Source of the DNA: Neobacillus novalis NBRC 102450
Lineage (GTDB): Bacteria > Bacillota > Bacilli > Bacillales > Cytobacillaceae
DNA: 64,000 nt
Assembly: GCF_001591805.1 (NCBI RefSeq)
Contig: NZ_BCVP01000027.1
Coordinates: 1 to 64,000, forward strand
Direction of reading: 5' to 3'
Notes under the pieces: generated by a model
Databases searched by the model: none
What the model saw: the letters and a program-made list of their open reading frames with translations, nothing else
Told to the model about the DNA's origin: nothing
Part shown: one piece after another, positions 16,595-26,655 of the stretch
Position numbering within the stretch: the first letter of the stretch is position 1
Layout of the letters: the number at the start of each line of letters is the position of its first letter
Translations under genes and position numbers: made by a program

Positions 16595-19582
16595 ATGGTT
16601 GAAATGAACTTAAACCGCCGGCAATTTTTAAAGCTATCAGGCGCAACAGCAGCAACACTCGCAGTTGTCGAGCTCGGCTTTAACGATAAAAAGGCTTATG
16701 CTGCTTCAAAAGAATTCAAAATTGCCAAAGCAACTGTAACACCAACCATTTGCTGCTACTGTGGTGTCGGATGCGGAATCCTCGTTCACACCAAAAACAA
16801 TACCGTGGTTTATACGGAAGGGGATCCGGATAACCCAATTAACGAAGGTAAACTATGCAGCAAGGGAACAACATTAAGACAGCTTTATACATCTGAAAAA
16901 CGCTTAACCAAACCGCTTTATCGTGCACCAGGAAGCAATAAATGGGAAGAGAAAGAGTGGGAATGGATGCTTGATACCATTGCCAAACGCACCAAAGAAA
17001 CACGCGATCGTTCGTTTGTCGAAGTAGAAAATGGAGTAACCGTCAATAAAACAGAAAGAATTGCCAGCCTTGGCGGGGCGGCACTTGATAATGAAGAAAC
17101 CTATTTGCTCGCGAAACTAATGAGAGGGCTTGGTGTCACCTACTTAGAGCACCAGGCACGAATATGACATAGTTCAACGGTTGCCGGTCTGGCACCTACA
17201 TTTGGTCGTGGAGCAATGACTAACCATTGGAATGATCTGCAGCATACCGATTGTGCATTGATTATTGGCGCAAACCCTGCAGAAAATCACCCGATTAGCT
17301 TTAGATGGCTAACGAAAGCGAAAGAAAACGGCGGAAAAATCGTTTCTGTCGATCCGCGTTACACACGTACATCCGCACAGGCTGATGTGTACGCTGCGCT
17401 TCGCTCCGGTACGGATATTCCGTTTATCGGCGGGATGATTAACTATGCGCTTGAAAACAATCTCATCCACAAAGAGTATGTTGCTACCTATACAAACGCT
17501 GCCTTTATTGTCAAAGAAGGCTATGACTTTAACGATGGCCTATTCTCAGGCTATGACGAAACAAAAAGAGCCTACGATAAAACAAAATGGGCGATTGAAA
17601 CAACGGAAGACGGCAAGCCGGTAAAGGATGAAACATTAGAAAATCCACGTTCCGTTTTTCAATTAATGAAAAAACACTATTCCCGTTATGATGTCGACAC
17701 GGTCACAGCTGTAACCGGAACAGCCAAAAAAGATTACTTACAGGTTTGTAAAACCTTCTGTGAAACAGGCAAGGTCGGCAAAGCAGGAACAATCATGTAT
17801 GCAATGGGAACCACTCAGCATACTGTCGGCTCACAAAACGTCCGCATCTATGCGATTCTGCAATTGCTGTTAGGAAACATTGGCCTACCAGGCGGCGGAA
17901 TCAACGCGATGCGCGGCGAATCCAACGTTCAAGGCTCAACGGACTTCGGCTTATTATTTGATAACTTAACTGGTTATCTAGGTGCACCAAAAGCAACCGT
18001 CCCAGAGCATGCCACCCTGAAAGGCTATTTGGAAAAAGAAACACCAAAAACAGGCTACTGGAGCAATAAGCCAAAATTCGTTGTCAGCTTACTGAAGGCA
18101 TGGTATGGCACAAACGCGACGGCAGAAAACGAGTTTGGCTATCAATTCTTACCAAAGGGAAATAAAAACTACTCACATATCAATCTATTTAATGCGATGT
18201 ACAAGGGTGAGCTAGATGGAACGTTCCTGTTTGGCACAAACCCAGTTGTAGGGGGCCCGAACGCCGGTAAGGAAAAAGAGGCACTTGGAAATCTGAAGTG
18301 GATGGTTGCAGTTGACCTTTGGGAAACGGAAACATCATCGTTCTGGCAAAAAGAGGCCGGCAGCGATCCTGCGAAAATCAATACCGAGGTATTCCTGCTT
18401 CCAGCAAGCGCTTCGTTTGAAAAAGAGGGCAGTGTTTCCAACAGCTCGCGCTGGATGCAATACCGCTGGAAGGCGATTGATTCAAGAGGCGAAGCAAGAC
18501 CAGACCTTGATATCATTCATGAGCTTGCATTAAAACTGAAAAAGCTATATGCGAACAGTCCAAAATCGGCTGACAAACCATTCTTAGCGCTTGATTGGAA
18601 CTACGGAACAGGGGAAGAACCAGATATTGACCTTGTTGCGAAAGAAATCAACGGCTATGACCTGAAGACCGGTAAATTAATCGCTAGCTTCGGCGCTTTG
18701 TTAGATGACGGGACCACTTCAAGCGGAAACTGGATTTATTCCGGCTTCTATCCTGAAGAAGGCAAGAACAAATCGAAGAACCGTGACAACAAGGACACAG
18801 GCGGCGATCACTATTTGAACTGGTCCTATGCTTGGCCGATGAACCGCCGGATTCTTTACAACCGTGCCTCAGCAGACCCAAGCGGTAAGCCATGGAGCAA
18901 AGAAAAAGCGGTTATCTGGTGGGATGGTGCCGAGAAGAAATGGGTCGGCAATGATGTACCGGACTTTAAGGCAGTTACAGCACCAACTGAACCAGGTGGT
19001 ACCGGTGCGTTTATGATGAATAAAGATGGTGTAGGCTTATTATTTGCCCCTACACTGAATGATGGACCATTCCCTGAACACTATGAACCATTTGAAAGCC
19101 CTGTTCCAAATGCGTTTTCCAATACGCAATTGAACCCGGCTGCCGTGGTGATTGAGGGAGATTTTAATAAAAAAGGCGATAAGAAAAACTTCCCGATTGT
19201 TGCAACAACCTACCGGGTGAGTGAACACTGGCAATCTGGATCAATGACACGGAACCAAGAATGGCTTTCAGAGCTTGCCGGTCACATGTTTGTTGAAATG
19301 AGTGAAGAACTTGCCAAAGAAAAAGGCATCAAGAATAAGGACAAAATCATTGTCAGCTCAGCACGTGGAGAAATCAAAGCCTATGCAATGGTGACAAAAC
19401 GCTTTAAGCCTTATAGTGTTAGCGGCAAAAAAGTTCATCAAATTGGAATGCCATGGCACTTCGGCTATAAGGGATTTGCTACAGGCGATACAGCGAACCG
19501 GTTAACACCGCATATTGGCGATGCCAATACAACGATTCCTGAATACAAAGCATTCCTCTGTAATGTTAGGAGGGCTGACTAA
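16595..19582 (+). CDS. fdnG: Formate dehydrogenase catalytic subunit, selenocysteine-containing
   Basis: A 995-residue molybdenum bis-MGD enzyme once the in-frame TGA at 17165-17167 is read as selenocysteine 191. It oxidises formate to CO2 on the outer face of the membrane. The N-terminus carries a Tat signal (NRRQFLKLSG), then a [4Fe-4S] site (CCYCGVGCG ... CSKG). The residues around the TGA, QARI-U-HSSTVAGLAPTFGRG, follow the E. coli FdnG active site (Sec-His pair), and the frame continues uninterrupted to 19582. The start at 16595 has AAGGAG seven bases upstream. The beta subunit gene starts in a TAATG overlap. Gene callers that stop at TGA will split it into two false genes. Confidence 0.95.
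17165..17200 (+). promoter_or_regulatory. Selenocysteine UGA codon and bacterial SECIS hairpin
   Basis: Directly after the TGA lies GGUUGCC-GGUCU-GGCACC (17179-17196): GGU pairs with ACC, GCC with GGC, one U bulges on the 5' side, and the loop is GGUCU. Loop sequence, bulged U and distance of about 18-22 bases from the UGA match the SelB-binding SECIS of E. coli fdnG and fdhF. It shows that the organism is likely to decode UGA as selenocysteine here. Confidence 0.9.
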
Positions 19583-20412
19583 TGGCTAAAGAATATGTGA
19601 AATATGTCGATGTCACAAAGTGTGACGGCTGCCGTGCCTGTATGGTTGCCTGTAAAAACTGGAATGACCTGCCTGCTGAAAAGACGGAATTCCTTGGCAG
19701 TGTTCAATCACATGCGAAAACAACAGCGGATACATGGAATGTCCTGCAATACATCGAGCACGAAAATGGGAAAGGTGATTTAGACTACCTGTTCCGTCAT
19801 TCTTCTTGCTTCCATTGTACCGATGCTGCGTGTGAAAAGGTTTGTCCTGAAAATGCGATTAGCTATACGAAGTATGGAACAGTTGTCATTGATCATGACA
19901 AGTGTGTCGGCTGCGGTTATTGTGTGCAAAACTGCCCGTTTGAAGTGATTTCCTTGAAGGAATATAAGGATAAGCATGGCAAAGAGTATCGCAAAGCCCA
20001 TAAGTGTACGATGTGTACCGACCGAATCGATGAGGGCTTACAGCCTGCCTGCGTAACAACCTGTCACACGGGCGCGATGGAGTTTGGCGATAAAGACGCG
20101 ATGATTCAAAAAGCCGAGCTGCGCGTCAAGGAAATGAAGGATCGTTACCCGAACGCCATGGTCTATAACCCACAAGGTGTTGGCGGTACGCATACGGTTT
20201 ACGTACTAGCTGAGAAGCCGAGCGTTTACGGCCTTCCTGAAAATCCAAAAGTGCCAACCTCAGCTGTTTTATGGAAGGATTATGCGCAGCCAATCGGGAA
20301 AGCAATGATTGGCGCTACAACAATGGCCGTTGTCGGTGCATTTGTTGCCAATAAGTTTTTCAGTAAAAAAGCGGGTAATGACGCAGAAGAAGGAGGTGGC
20401 AGCGATGAGTAA
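19582..20412 (+). CDS. fdnH: Formate dehydrogenase iron-sulfur (beta) subunit
   Basis: A 276-residue electron-transfer subunit with four [4Fe-4S] cysteine sets: CDGCRACMVACKNW, CTDAACEKVCP, CVGCGYCVQNCPFE and CTMCTDR ... CVTTCHTGA. A C-terminal hydrophobic segment (IGATTMAVVGAFVANKFF) would anchor it in the membrane as in E. coli FdnH. It passes electrons from the catalytic subunit to the cytochrome b subunit. The start overlaps the previous stop by one base and the end overlaps the next gene by eight. Confidence 0.93.
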   Translation: MAKEYVKYVDVTKCDGCRACMVACKNWNDLPAEKTEFLGSVQSHAKTTADTWNVLQYIEHENGKGDLDYLFRHSSCFHCTDAACEKVCPENAISYTKYGTVVIDHDKCVGCGYCVQNCPFEVISLKEYKDKHGKEYRKAHKCTMCTDRIDEGLQPACVTTCHTGAMEFGDKDAMIQKAELRVKEMKDRYPNAMVYNPQGVGGTHTVYVLAEKPSVYGLPENPKVPTSAVLWKDYAQPIGKAMIGATTMAVVGAFVANKFFSKKAGNDAEEGGGSDE

Positions 20413-21118
20413 TTATCAAAAGCACCCAAAAGCGGATGTCAAGATTCGCCGCTTCCCAAAGGCGTTTGTTTGGGCACACGCAATCAATGGACTTGCATTC
20501 TTTGCTCTTTACATCACGGCCCTGCCAATGTATACCGACTTCTTTAACTGGCTGTATCCGGTTTTTGGCGGCCCGGCCATGGCCCGGCTCCTGCACCGAA
20601 TCTTTGCGGTAGCGTTCATAACGCCTACCTTTATCTTGTTAATCTTTAGTCCGAAGTTCTTTTTCCATTGGATGAAAGAATTAATCACATGGAAGAAGCG
20701 TGACCTTCAATTCTTCAGTGAATTCGTTAAAGAATTATTCGGCTTCAAGTTTAAGCATATTAAACAAACCTTCTTTAACGCTGGGGAAAAAATTAACTCG
20801 ATTCTTCAGATTTTATGTGCCATTTTGGTTATTGTTTCAGGTTTCACCATGTGGTTCCCTGAGTACTTCCCAAGAGCGCTTGTGCAATGGGGCTACTTCC
20901 TTCATAACGTTGGTTTTGGGTTAGGAATTGCCGTAATCGTTGGACACATCTATCTATCTGTCGTTCATAAACACTCTAGACCAGGATATTCCGGCGTAGT
21001 CAATGGAAAAGTTCCTGCCTGGTGGGCAAAAGGCCACTATGGTGACTGGTATGATGAAGAAGTGAAAAAGGGTAACTTCCCTGACTTAGATGATCCAAAG
21101 CATAAAAGAGGCGCTTGA
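20405..21118 (+). CDS. fdnI: Formate dehydrogenase cytochrome b (gamma) subunit
   Basis: A 237-residue membrane subunit with about four transmembrane helices and histidines placed for heme b (KAFVWAHAINGLAFF, ARLLHRIFAV, GYFLHNVGFGL, IVGHIYLSVVHKHSRPGY). It hands electrons to menaquinone. The ATG at 20405 is chosen because GAAGGAGGTGG precedes it and the family N-terminus fits; the upstream in-frame extension lies inside fdnH. Confidence 0.9.
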   Translation: MSNYQKHPKADVKIRRFPKAFVWAHAINGLAFFALYITALPMYTDFFNWLYPVFGGPAMARLLHRIFAVAFITPTFILLIFSPKFFFHWMKELITWKKRDLQFFSEFVKELFGFKFKHIKQTFFNAGEKINSILQILCAILVIVSGFTMWFPEYFPRALVQWGYFLHNVGFGLGIAVIVGHIYLSVVHKHSRPGYSGVVNGKVPAWWAKGHYGDWYDEEVKKGNFPDLDDPKHKRGA

Positions 21119-21147
21119 TTTAGACGAAAGTAAAACATATATAAACC

Positions 21148-21173
21148 ATGGCTGTCTGTAACAGGACAGCCAT
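21148..21173. terminator. Hairpin between fdnI and fdhE
   Basis: Perfect 9-bp stem ATGGCTGTC / GACAGCCAT with an 8-base loop, followed only by TCCTTTA. The weak T tract suggests a partial terminator or an mRNA end-stabilising stem inside the operon. Confidence 0.5.
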
Positions 21174-21208
21174 TCCTTTAAAAAATACAAAAAAGAGGTG
21201 CGACAACG

Positions 21209-22018
21209 ATGATTAAATCCGTTGTTTCAAAAGAATACCAGGAACTGCACAAGGAAATCGTCAAGCTTCAGGAACAGTGGAAACACATGCTTAACCCGGA
21301 AACAATCAGGCCAAATCTTGATAAGGCGGCCATGGAAGCAGGAGTGCCTGCAGCTGCACTAACGGCTATTGATTTTGAAATTTCACTATTCCTACAGTGG
21401 ATAGAGGAAATAAATGCCATCCTCGTAAACGGCAATCCAGAACTTGAGCCAAAGCTTTCGGGCATCACGGGCCTGCTAAATGAAGAAATAGCGATTCGCT
21501 GGATTGAGGAGGCGTTTGCTTTTAATCATGTTTATTTTGCCAGCTTTGCCGATAGTCACGGCCTCGAGGGATGGATCCCGCAATTCCTCGCAGAAACCGC
21601 CCTTCGTCCATACTTACAATTGACCGCTGAAAAGGTCCAGCACGAAATCCATCATTCAACCCCAGGGGCAGGCTGTCCTGTTTGCGGCGAACCAGTAAGA
21701 TTAGCCACTCTTAAAGAAGAGGGGAAAAAGGTTATCCATTGCCCGCGCTGCCTTGCTCATTGGCATGCCAAGCGTCTCGAATGCTCCCATTGCGGTAATG
21801 AAGACCATAAGACCATCCAATTTCTTACGGTTGAAGGCGATGCGGTTTCACAAATACAAGTTTGCGATACTTGCCACGGCTATACTAAAATTATAGATAC
21901 AAGACAATATATCAGTCAGCCCTCCGCTGCTTTACTCGATTTGAACTCGATTCATCTTGATTTTGTAGCCCAGGAGAATGGCTATCATGCGGTTGGAGAG
22001 AAAAAAAGTACGAATTAA
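21209..22018 (+). CDS. fdhE: FdhE, formate dehydrogenase accessory protein
   Basis: A 269-residue cytoplasmic accessory protein of the FdhE family. The N-terminal half is helical; the C-terminal half has four Cys-x2-Cys knuckles (CPVC, CPRC, CSHC, CDTC) forming rubredoxin-like iron sites. FdhE acts on Tat-exported formate dehydrogenases during assembly or quality control, consistent with the Tat signal of the catalytic subunit. AAGAGGTGCG precedes the start. Confidence 0.9.
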   Translation: MIKSVVSKEYQELHKEIVKLQEQWKHMLNPETIRPNLDKAAMEAGVPAAALTAIDFEISLFLQWIEEINAILVNGNPELEPKLSGITGLLNEEIAIRWIEEAFAFNHVYFASFADSHGLEGWIPQFLAETALRPYLQLTAEKVQHEIHHSTPGAGCPVCGEPVRLATLKEEGKKVIHCPRCLAHWHAKRLECSHCGNEDHKTIQFLTVEGDAVSQIQVCDTCHGYTKIIDTRQYISQPSAALLDLNSIHLDFVAQENGYHAVGEKKSTN

Positions 22019-22032
22019 GTAGGTGGAATTTC

Positions 22033-22632
22033 ATGAAAGCTGCCGCAATTATTTTAGCAGGCGGAAAGTCGAGCAGGATGGGCACGAATAAAGCACTCTT
22101 AAAAATTAACGAGAAAACCACTATCGAACGAACCCGGGATGCGCTTAAACTGCTCTTTGATGATATAATTCTCGTAACGAATGAAACAGAGACCTATGAA
22201 TTTTTAGAAATGAACATGACCTCGGACCATTATCCAGGAATGGGACCGCTGGCGGGCGTTCACGCAGGCTTAACAGCTTCTGATTACGATGTGAATTTTA
22301 TCGTCGCCTGTGACATGCCATTTGTTTCCGTCGAGCTTGCCGAGGCCCTTGTCCATGCTTGCGGCCATTATGATGCCGTTATCCCTGTGATCAATGGAAA
22401 ACAGCACCCGTTATTTGCTGTTTTTCATAAAAAAATAGCAGGAGAAGCGGCCAAGAGTATCGAAGAAGGTAATTTGCGGATGAAACATCTGCTTGACCGC
22501 TTAAATGTCCTCTATGTGACAGAAAGCGAGCTCCAAACTTATAGCCAACTTGACCTTGAACGAGTTTTTTTCAATATGAATCACCCAAATGAGTATGAAG
22601 ATGCCAAAAAGTGGGCCGAAGCAGATAGTTAA
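22033..22632 (+). CDS. mobA: MobA, molybdenum cofactor guanylyltransferase
   Basis: A 199-residue nucleotidyltransferase with the N-terminal motif LAGGKSSRMGTNKALL and the acceptor motif VACDMPFVS. MobA attaches GMP to molybdopterin to form the MGD cofactor that the formate dehydrogenase needs. AGGTGGAA lies upstream. It sits 14 bases after fdhE in the same operon. Confidence 0.93.
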   Translation: MKAAAIILAGGKSSRMGTNKALLKINEKTTIERTRDALKLLFDDIILVTNETETYEFLEMNMTSDHYPGMGPLAGVHAGLTASDYDVNFIVACDMPFVSVELAEALVHACGHYDAVIPVINGKQHPLFAVFHKKIAGEAAKSIEEGNLRMKHLLDRLNVLYVTESELQTYSQLDLERVFFNMNHPNEYEDAKKWAEADS

Positions 22633-22649
22633 GGGGGAAAAGAGGAACC

Positions 22650-23882
22650 ATGCAATTTTTCAAAGTAAAAACAGTGGAAGAGACATTTACCTTAATCGCC
22701 GAAAAAATTGCGGCCATTAAGCAAACAGAGGTGAGGGAGCTTGATGCCGCCCTCCATTATATTCTTGGCGAGCCGGTGATGGCGCAGGAAAATGTCCCTG
22801 GTTTTGACCGCTCGACTGTCGACGGCTATGCTGTTCGGGCCAAGGATACGTATGGTTCCTCCGAATCGATGCCCGGCTTTTTAACGCTTGCTGGGGAAGT
22901 CCATATGGGCGAGGTTCCGACTGCGACAGTCAGCTCCGGGAAGGCCGTATATGTCCCCACAGGAGGCATGCTTCCGGCCGGCAGCGACTCCGTTCTCATG
23001 ATTGAACACTGTGAAGACGTGGATGGCCTCCTCAATACGTACAAGCAAATCGCACCCGGGGAAAATGTCATCCGTAAAGGCGAAGACATTCGCGAAGGGG
23101 AAATTCTCCTGGCAGCGGGAACGAAGCTTCGCCCCCAGGAATTAGGGGCACTCGCCTCGTTAGGAATTACTCACGTGACCGTTTTCCGAAAAATAACGGC
23201 CGGCTACCTTTCCTCCGGCGACGAAATTGTTCCCTATCAAACGGGGTCTCTTCAAATAGGGCAGATTCGCGATATTAACTATTTAACGATTGCCGGACTT
23301 GCAAGCGAATGGAATGTTGAGGTTGTTTACGGCGGGATTGTTAAGGATGACTTTGCTGAATTCAGGCAAAAGGCGTTTGAACTTTATCAGCAATGCGATT
23401 GTTTAATCCTCTCCGGTGGCAGCTCTGTCGGGGCCAAGGACTATACAACCGATGTGATTCAATCCTTAGGTGACCCCGGAGTTTTTGTACATGGAATTTC
23501 AATTAAACCGGGGAAGCCGACGATTTTAGCAGTGGCGGACGGAAAACCGGTGATTGGCTTGCCGGGACACCCGGCCTCGGCGATGATTATTTTTAAGCTG
23601 TTCGGTGAGCGGATATTGCGGACGCTGACAGGCGAGATCCTCGAGCGGAAACCGGAGCGAATTTTTGCAAAAATAACGAAAAACATCCCATCCTCGCCAG
23701 GTCGTTCGGATTATATCCGTGTCCGCTTGTTTGAGCAGGACGGTGACTGGTGGGCCGAGCCGATTATCGGAAAATCCGGCTTGATTACCACATTGGTAAA
23801 AAGTGATGGCATTGTCGAGATTAGTTCAGAAAAAGAGGGCGTAACACAGGGGGAATATGTACCTGTGATTCCGTCACGGTAA
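22650..23882 (+). CDS. moeA: MoeA, molybdopterin molybdenumtransferase
   Basis: A 410-residue MoeA of normal length: NVPGFDRSTVDGYAVRAKD near residue 50, the SGGSSVGAKDYTTDVI active-site region near 255, and GLPGHPASAMIIF near 305. It inserts molybdate into adenylylated molybdopterin. It lies in the molybdenum operon, 17 bases after mobA and 15 before a second MoeA-type gene. Confidence 0.93.
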   Translation: MQFFKVKTVEETFTLIAEKIAAIKQTEVRELDAALHYILGEPVMAQENVPGFDRSTVDGYAVRAKDTYGSSESMPGFLTLAGEVHMGEVPTATVSSGKAVYVPTGGMLPAGSDSVLMIEHCEDVDGLLNTYKQIAPGENVIRKGEDIREGEILLAAGTKLRPQELGALASLGITHVTVFRKITAGYLSSGDEIVPYQTGSLQIGQIRDINYLTIAGLASEWNVEVVYGGIVKDDFAEFRQKAFELYQQCDCLILSGGSSVGAKDYTTDVIQSLGDPGVFVHGISIKPGKPTILAVADGKPVIGLPGHPASAMIIFKLFGERILRTLTGEILERKPERIFAKITKNIPSSPGRSDYIRVRLFEQDGDWWAEPIIGKSGLITTLVKSDGIVEISSEKEGVTQGEYVPVIPSR

Positions 23883-23897
23883 GGGGGGCATGAGAAA

Positions 23898-25835
23898 ATG
23901 GATCATCAACACTACAAACGAAAAATTTACTTAGAAGATAAACCCCGTGCCGAAGCCAGGGAGGAAATTCTTGCAGCTTCTAGCCTTACCCCGGAGAAAG
24001 AGGATCTCGCTGTCGCTGAAGCCTTGGGCCGTGTGACCGCTGAGCCGATTTTTGCCCGGGTGTCCATGCCGCACTACCACGCCTCGGCGATGGATGGGAT
24101 TGCTGTTGTCGCCGAACGTACCTATCAGGCCCATGAGCAAAATCCGCTTTATCTGAAAATAGGTGCGGAGTTTTGCTTTGTCGACACAGGAAATGCGATT
24201 CCCTCGCCATTCAATGCCGTGATTATGATTGAACATGTTCATGTCGTCGATGAAGAAACGATTGAAATCATCGAACCGGCCACCCCCTGGCAGCATATCC
24301 GCCCGATTGGTGAGGATATTGTCCAAGAGGAAATGCTTTTTCCACAGGGACATCAGTTACGGCCGGCGGATTTAGGCGTACTGCTTGCCGCTCAGCAGCT
24401 AGTTATTCCTGTTGTCAAAAAACCAGTAGTGGCGATCATCCCAACAGGTAATGAGCTGGTTGATGCGGATTCAGAACTGTCGTCTGGAAAAATTATTGAA
24501 TTTAACGGCACGGTATTTTCTGGCTTTATTAAGGATTGGGGCGGCGAGCCGAGGCTCCATTCCATCGTGAAGGACGAGCCGGAAAAGATTAAAGAAGTGT
24601 TATTGGAGGCTGCGGAAACCGCGGATGTTATTGTGATTAATGCCGGCTCCTCGGCTGGCAGGAAGGACTTCACGGTCCACATTATCGGCGAACTCGGCGA
24701 GGTCTATACCCATGGGGTCGCCGCACGGCCTGGAAAACCAACTGTTTTAGGAAAAATAAATGGAAAAATTGTTGTCGGTGTTCCAGGCTATCCTGTTTCC
24801 GCATATCTGGCCTTAGAGTGGTTTGTCCAGCCGCTTGTCTGTCAATATTTAAGTGTACCGGTACCCGAGCGACAGAAAGTAACCGTCAAGCTTGGGCGCC
24901 GGATTGTTTCATCAATGGGTGCTGAAGATTTTGTCCGCATGAATATCGGCTATGTCGATGGACAATTCGTCGCCAATCCGTTGACAAGAGCAGCAGGGGT
25001 AACGATGTCCTATGTCAGGGCAGACGGCCTCTTAATTGTCCCGCCGAATGTCATTGGCTATGAGCAGGGAGAACTCGCGGAGGTCGAATTGCTGCGCCCG
25101 CTTGAGGAAATCAAGCAGGCCATCGTGTTTTCCGGCAGCCACGATTTAACGATTGACTTGTTATCGTCGCAGTTAAAGCGGGTGCGGACCGACATGAAAA
25201 TTGTTTCCTCGCATGTCGGCAGTATGGCCGGCATCATGGCGATTCGCAAGGGTGAGGCCCATGTAGCGGGCATTCATTTGCTTGACCCAGACACAAAGCA
25301 ATATAATATTTCGTATGTAAGAAAAATTCTAGCCGGGCAAGACGTCGTGCTCTATCCATTTTTAAAAAGGAAGCAAGGCTGGATTCTGCCTAAAGGCAAT
25401 CCGCTTGAGATTTCCGGTGTCGCTGATTTAGTCCGGGCCGGGGCAAACTTCGTTAACCGCCAAAAAGGCGCTGGCACTCGAATTCTGTTCGATCTGCTTC
25501 TGGAAGAGGCAGGTTTGGATCCTGAAGAGATTACTGGTTATGACCGGGAAATGTTTTCCCATTTAGCGGTTGCAGCGGAAGTGAACGGGGATACCTGCGG
25601 CGCAGGGCTTGGGATTTACCCTGCGGCAAAGGCGATGGGCTTAGACTTTATCCCGGTTGCCGACGAGGAATATGATTTACTGATGAAGCGCAGCTTTTTT
25701 GAAAGTGAACATGGCCGACTGCTCGTGGAGATCCTTCAATCGGCAGCCTTCCGCGAGCAGGTTGAAAAAATCGGCGGCTATGAAGTGGTCAAAAATCCGG
25801 TATTGAAGAGTTTGGCCGAAGAGGTGAAATCATGA
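23898..25835 (+). CDS. MoeA fused to a PBP-like (substrate-binding) domain
   Basis: A 645-residue fusion. Residues about 1-410 are MoeA-like (SMPHYHASAMDGIAV, NAGSSAGRKDFTVHI, GVPGYPVSAYLAL). Residues about 415-645 are a periplasmic-binding-protein-like domain (ISYVRKILAGQDVVLYPFLK, NRQKGAGTRILFDLLLEE, GLGIYPAAKAMGLDFIP) but with no signal peptide, so it is cytoplasmic. The same domain occurs in the regulator at 29490-30425. The fused domain may bind molybdate or a pterin and present it to the MoeA part; this is inference. Having two MoeA-type proteins side by side hints at different metal or substrate choices. Confidence 0.88.
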   Translation: MDHQHYKRKIYLEDKPRAEAREEILAASSLTPEKEDLAVAEALGRVTAEPIFARVSMPHYHASAMDGIAVVAERTYQAHEQNPLYLKIGAEFCFVDTGNAIPSPFNAVIMIEHVHVVDEETIEIIEPATPWQHIRPIGEDIVQEEMLFPQGHQLRPADLGVLLAAQQLVIPVVKKPVVAIIPTGNELVDADSELSSGKIIEFNGTVFSGFIKDWGGEPRLHSIVKDEPEKIKEVLLEAAETADVIVINAGSSAGRKDFTVHIIGELGEVYTHGVAARPGKPTVLGKINGKIVVGVPGYPVSAYLALEWFVQPLVCQYLSVPVPERQKVTVKLGRRIVSSMGAEDFVRMNIGYVDGQFVANPLTRAAGVTMSYVRADGLLIVPPNVIGYEQGELAEVELLRPLEEIKQAIVFSGSHDLTIDLLSSQLKRVRTDMKIVSSHVGSMAGIMAIRKGEAHVAGIHLLDPDTKQYNISYVRKILAGQDVVLYPFLKRKQGWILPKGNPLEISGVADLVRAGANFVNRQKGAGTRILFDLLLEEAGLDPEEITGYDREMFSHLAVAAEVNGDTCGAGLGIYPAAKAMGLDFIPVADEEYDLLMKRSFFESEHGRLLVEILQSAAFREQVEKIGGYEVVKNPVLKSLAEEVKS

Positions 25836-26299
25836 GGATGTACGAAATTTCCAAAGAACCGATTGAGATTCAAGCGGTAATCGATAAAGTAGTCCAGCGT
25901 GAGGCTGGTGCGATAACCACCTTTATCGGCACCGTCCGCGAATTAACGCACGGCAAAAAGACGTTATTTTTAATCTATGAAGCATATGAAGCGATGGCGG
26001 TGAAAAAGCTTGAGCAGATCGGCGCAGAGATTGAAGAGTGCTGGGCCGGTTCTCAGGTTGCGATAACACACCGGGTCGGGCGCTTAGATATTACCGATAT
26101 CGCGGTTGTGATTGCGGTTTCGACGCCGCACCGGGCCGATGCCTATGAAGCGAACCGCTATGCGATTGAGCGGATTAAGGAAATCGTTCCCATCTGGAAG
26201 AAAGAGCATTGGGAAGACGGCGAATCATGGATGGGCAACCAGCTCGAGACGGTCTCGTACCCAAGCGGCAAGCCTGAGGAGGGTGATCTAGATGAATAA
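25832..26299 (+). CDS. moaE: MoaE, large subunit of molybdopterin synthase
   Basis: A 155-residue MoaE with AGAITTFIGTVRELTHGK, YEAYEAMAVKKLEQIGAE, ITHRVGRLDITDIAVVIAVS and the catalytic-lysine region IVPIWKKEHWEDG. With MoaD it converts cPMP to molybdopterin. It overlaps the previous gene by ATGA and the moaD gene by eight bases, so the synthase subunits are translationally coupled. Confidence 0.93.
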   Translation: MRMYEISKEPIEIQAVIDKVVQREAGAITTFIGTVRELTHGKKTLFLIYEAYEAMAVKKLEQIGAEIEECWAGSQVAITHRVGRLDITDIAVVIAVSTPHRADAYEANRYAIERIKEIVPIWKKEHWEDGESWMGNQLETVSYPSGKPEEGDLDE

Positions 26300-26525
26300 G
26301 GTATTGTTCTTTGCCCACTTGCGCGATGCGGTTGGCGCGGAGTATTTAACGTTGGATGCCGGTGGAAAAACAGTTGCCGAGTTGAAGGATGAGCTTGTGG
26401 AAAAGTATGATTTACCGCGTATGGAAACCGTAATGACGGCAATCAACGAGGAGTTTGCATCGAATGACGAGGTCATCCGCGATGGCGACGAGATTGCGTT
26501 TATTCCACCGGTGAGCGGCGGTTGA
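26292..26525 (+). CDS. moaD: MoaD, small subunit of molybdopterin synthase
   Basis: A 77-residue beta-grasp sulfur carrier ending PPVSGG; the terminal Gly-Gly is activated by MoeB and carries the thiocarboxylate used by MoaE. The start overlaps moaE with GGAGGGTG upstream. It is followed by a 21-bp array and a terminator. Confidence 0.92.
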   Translation: MNKVLFFAHLRDAVGAEYLTLDAGGKTVAELKDELVEKYDLPRMETVMTAINEEFASNDEVIRDGDEIAFIPPVSGG

Positions 26526-26554
26526 TTTTTTGTGGGCAAGGCGGAATTTTTAGA

Positions 26555-26655
26555 TTCGCAAATAAAACGGGGTTATTCGCAAATAAAAGGTAGTTATTCG
26601 CAAATAAAACACTAGAATTCGCAAATAAAACCGGAAAATTCGCAAATAAACTTAA
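26555..26655 (+). repeat. 21-bp array, family B (five units)
   Basis: TTCGCAAATAAA(A) starts at 26555, 26576, 26597, 26618 and 26639, exactly 21 bases apart, each followed by about eight variable bases. It begins 29 bases after the moaD stop. The sequence is unrelated to families A and C but has the same period. The rest of 26526-26796 holds a terminator. Confidence 0.95.

Noticed and set aside
16595..19582. Two separate formate dehydrogenase fragments or a nonsense-mutated pseudogene
   Set aside because: The frame is unbroken on both sides of one TGA, the flanking residues are the known selenocysteine active site, and a SECIS hairpin follows.
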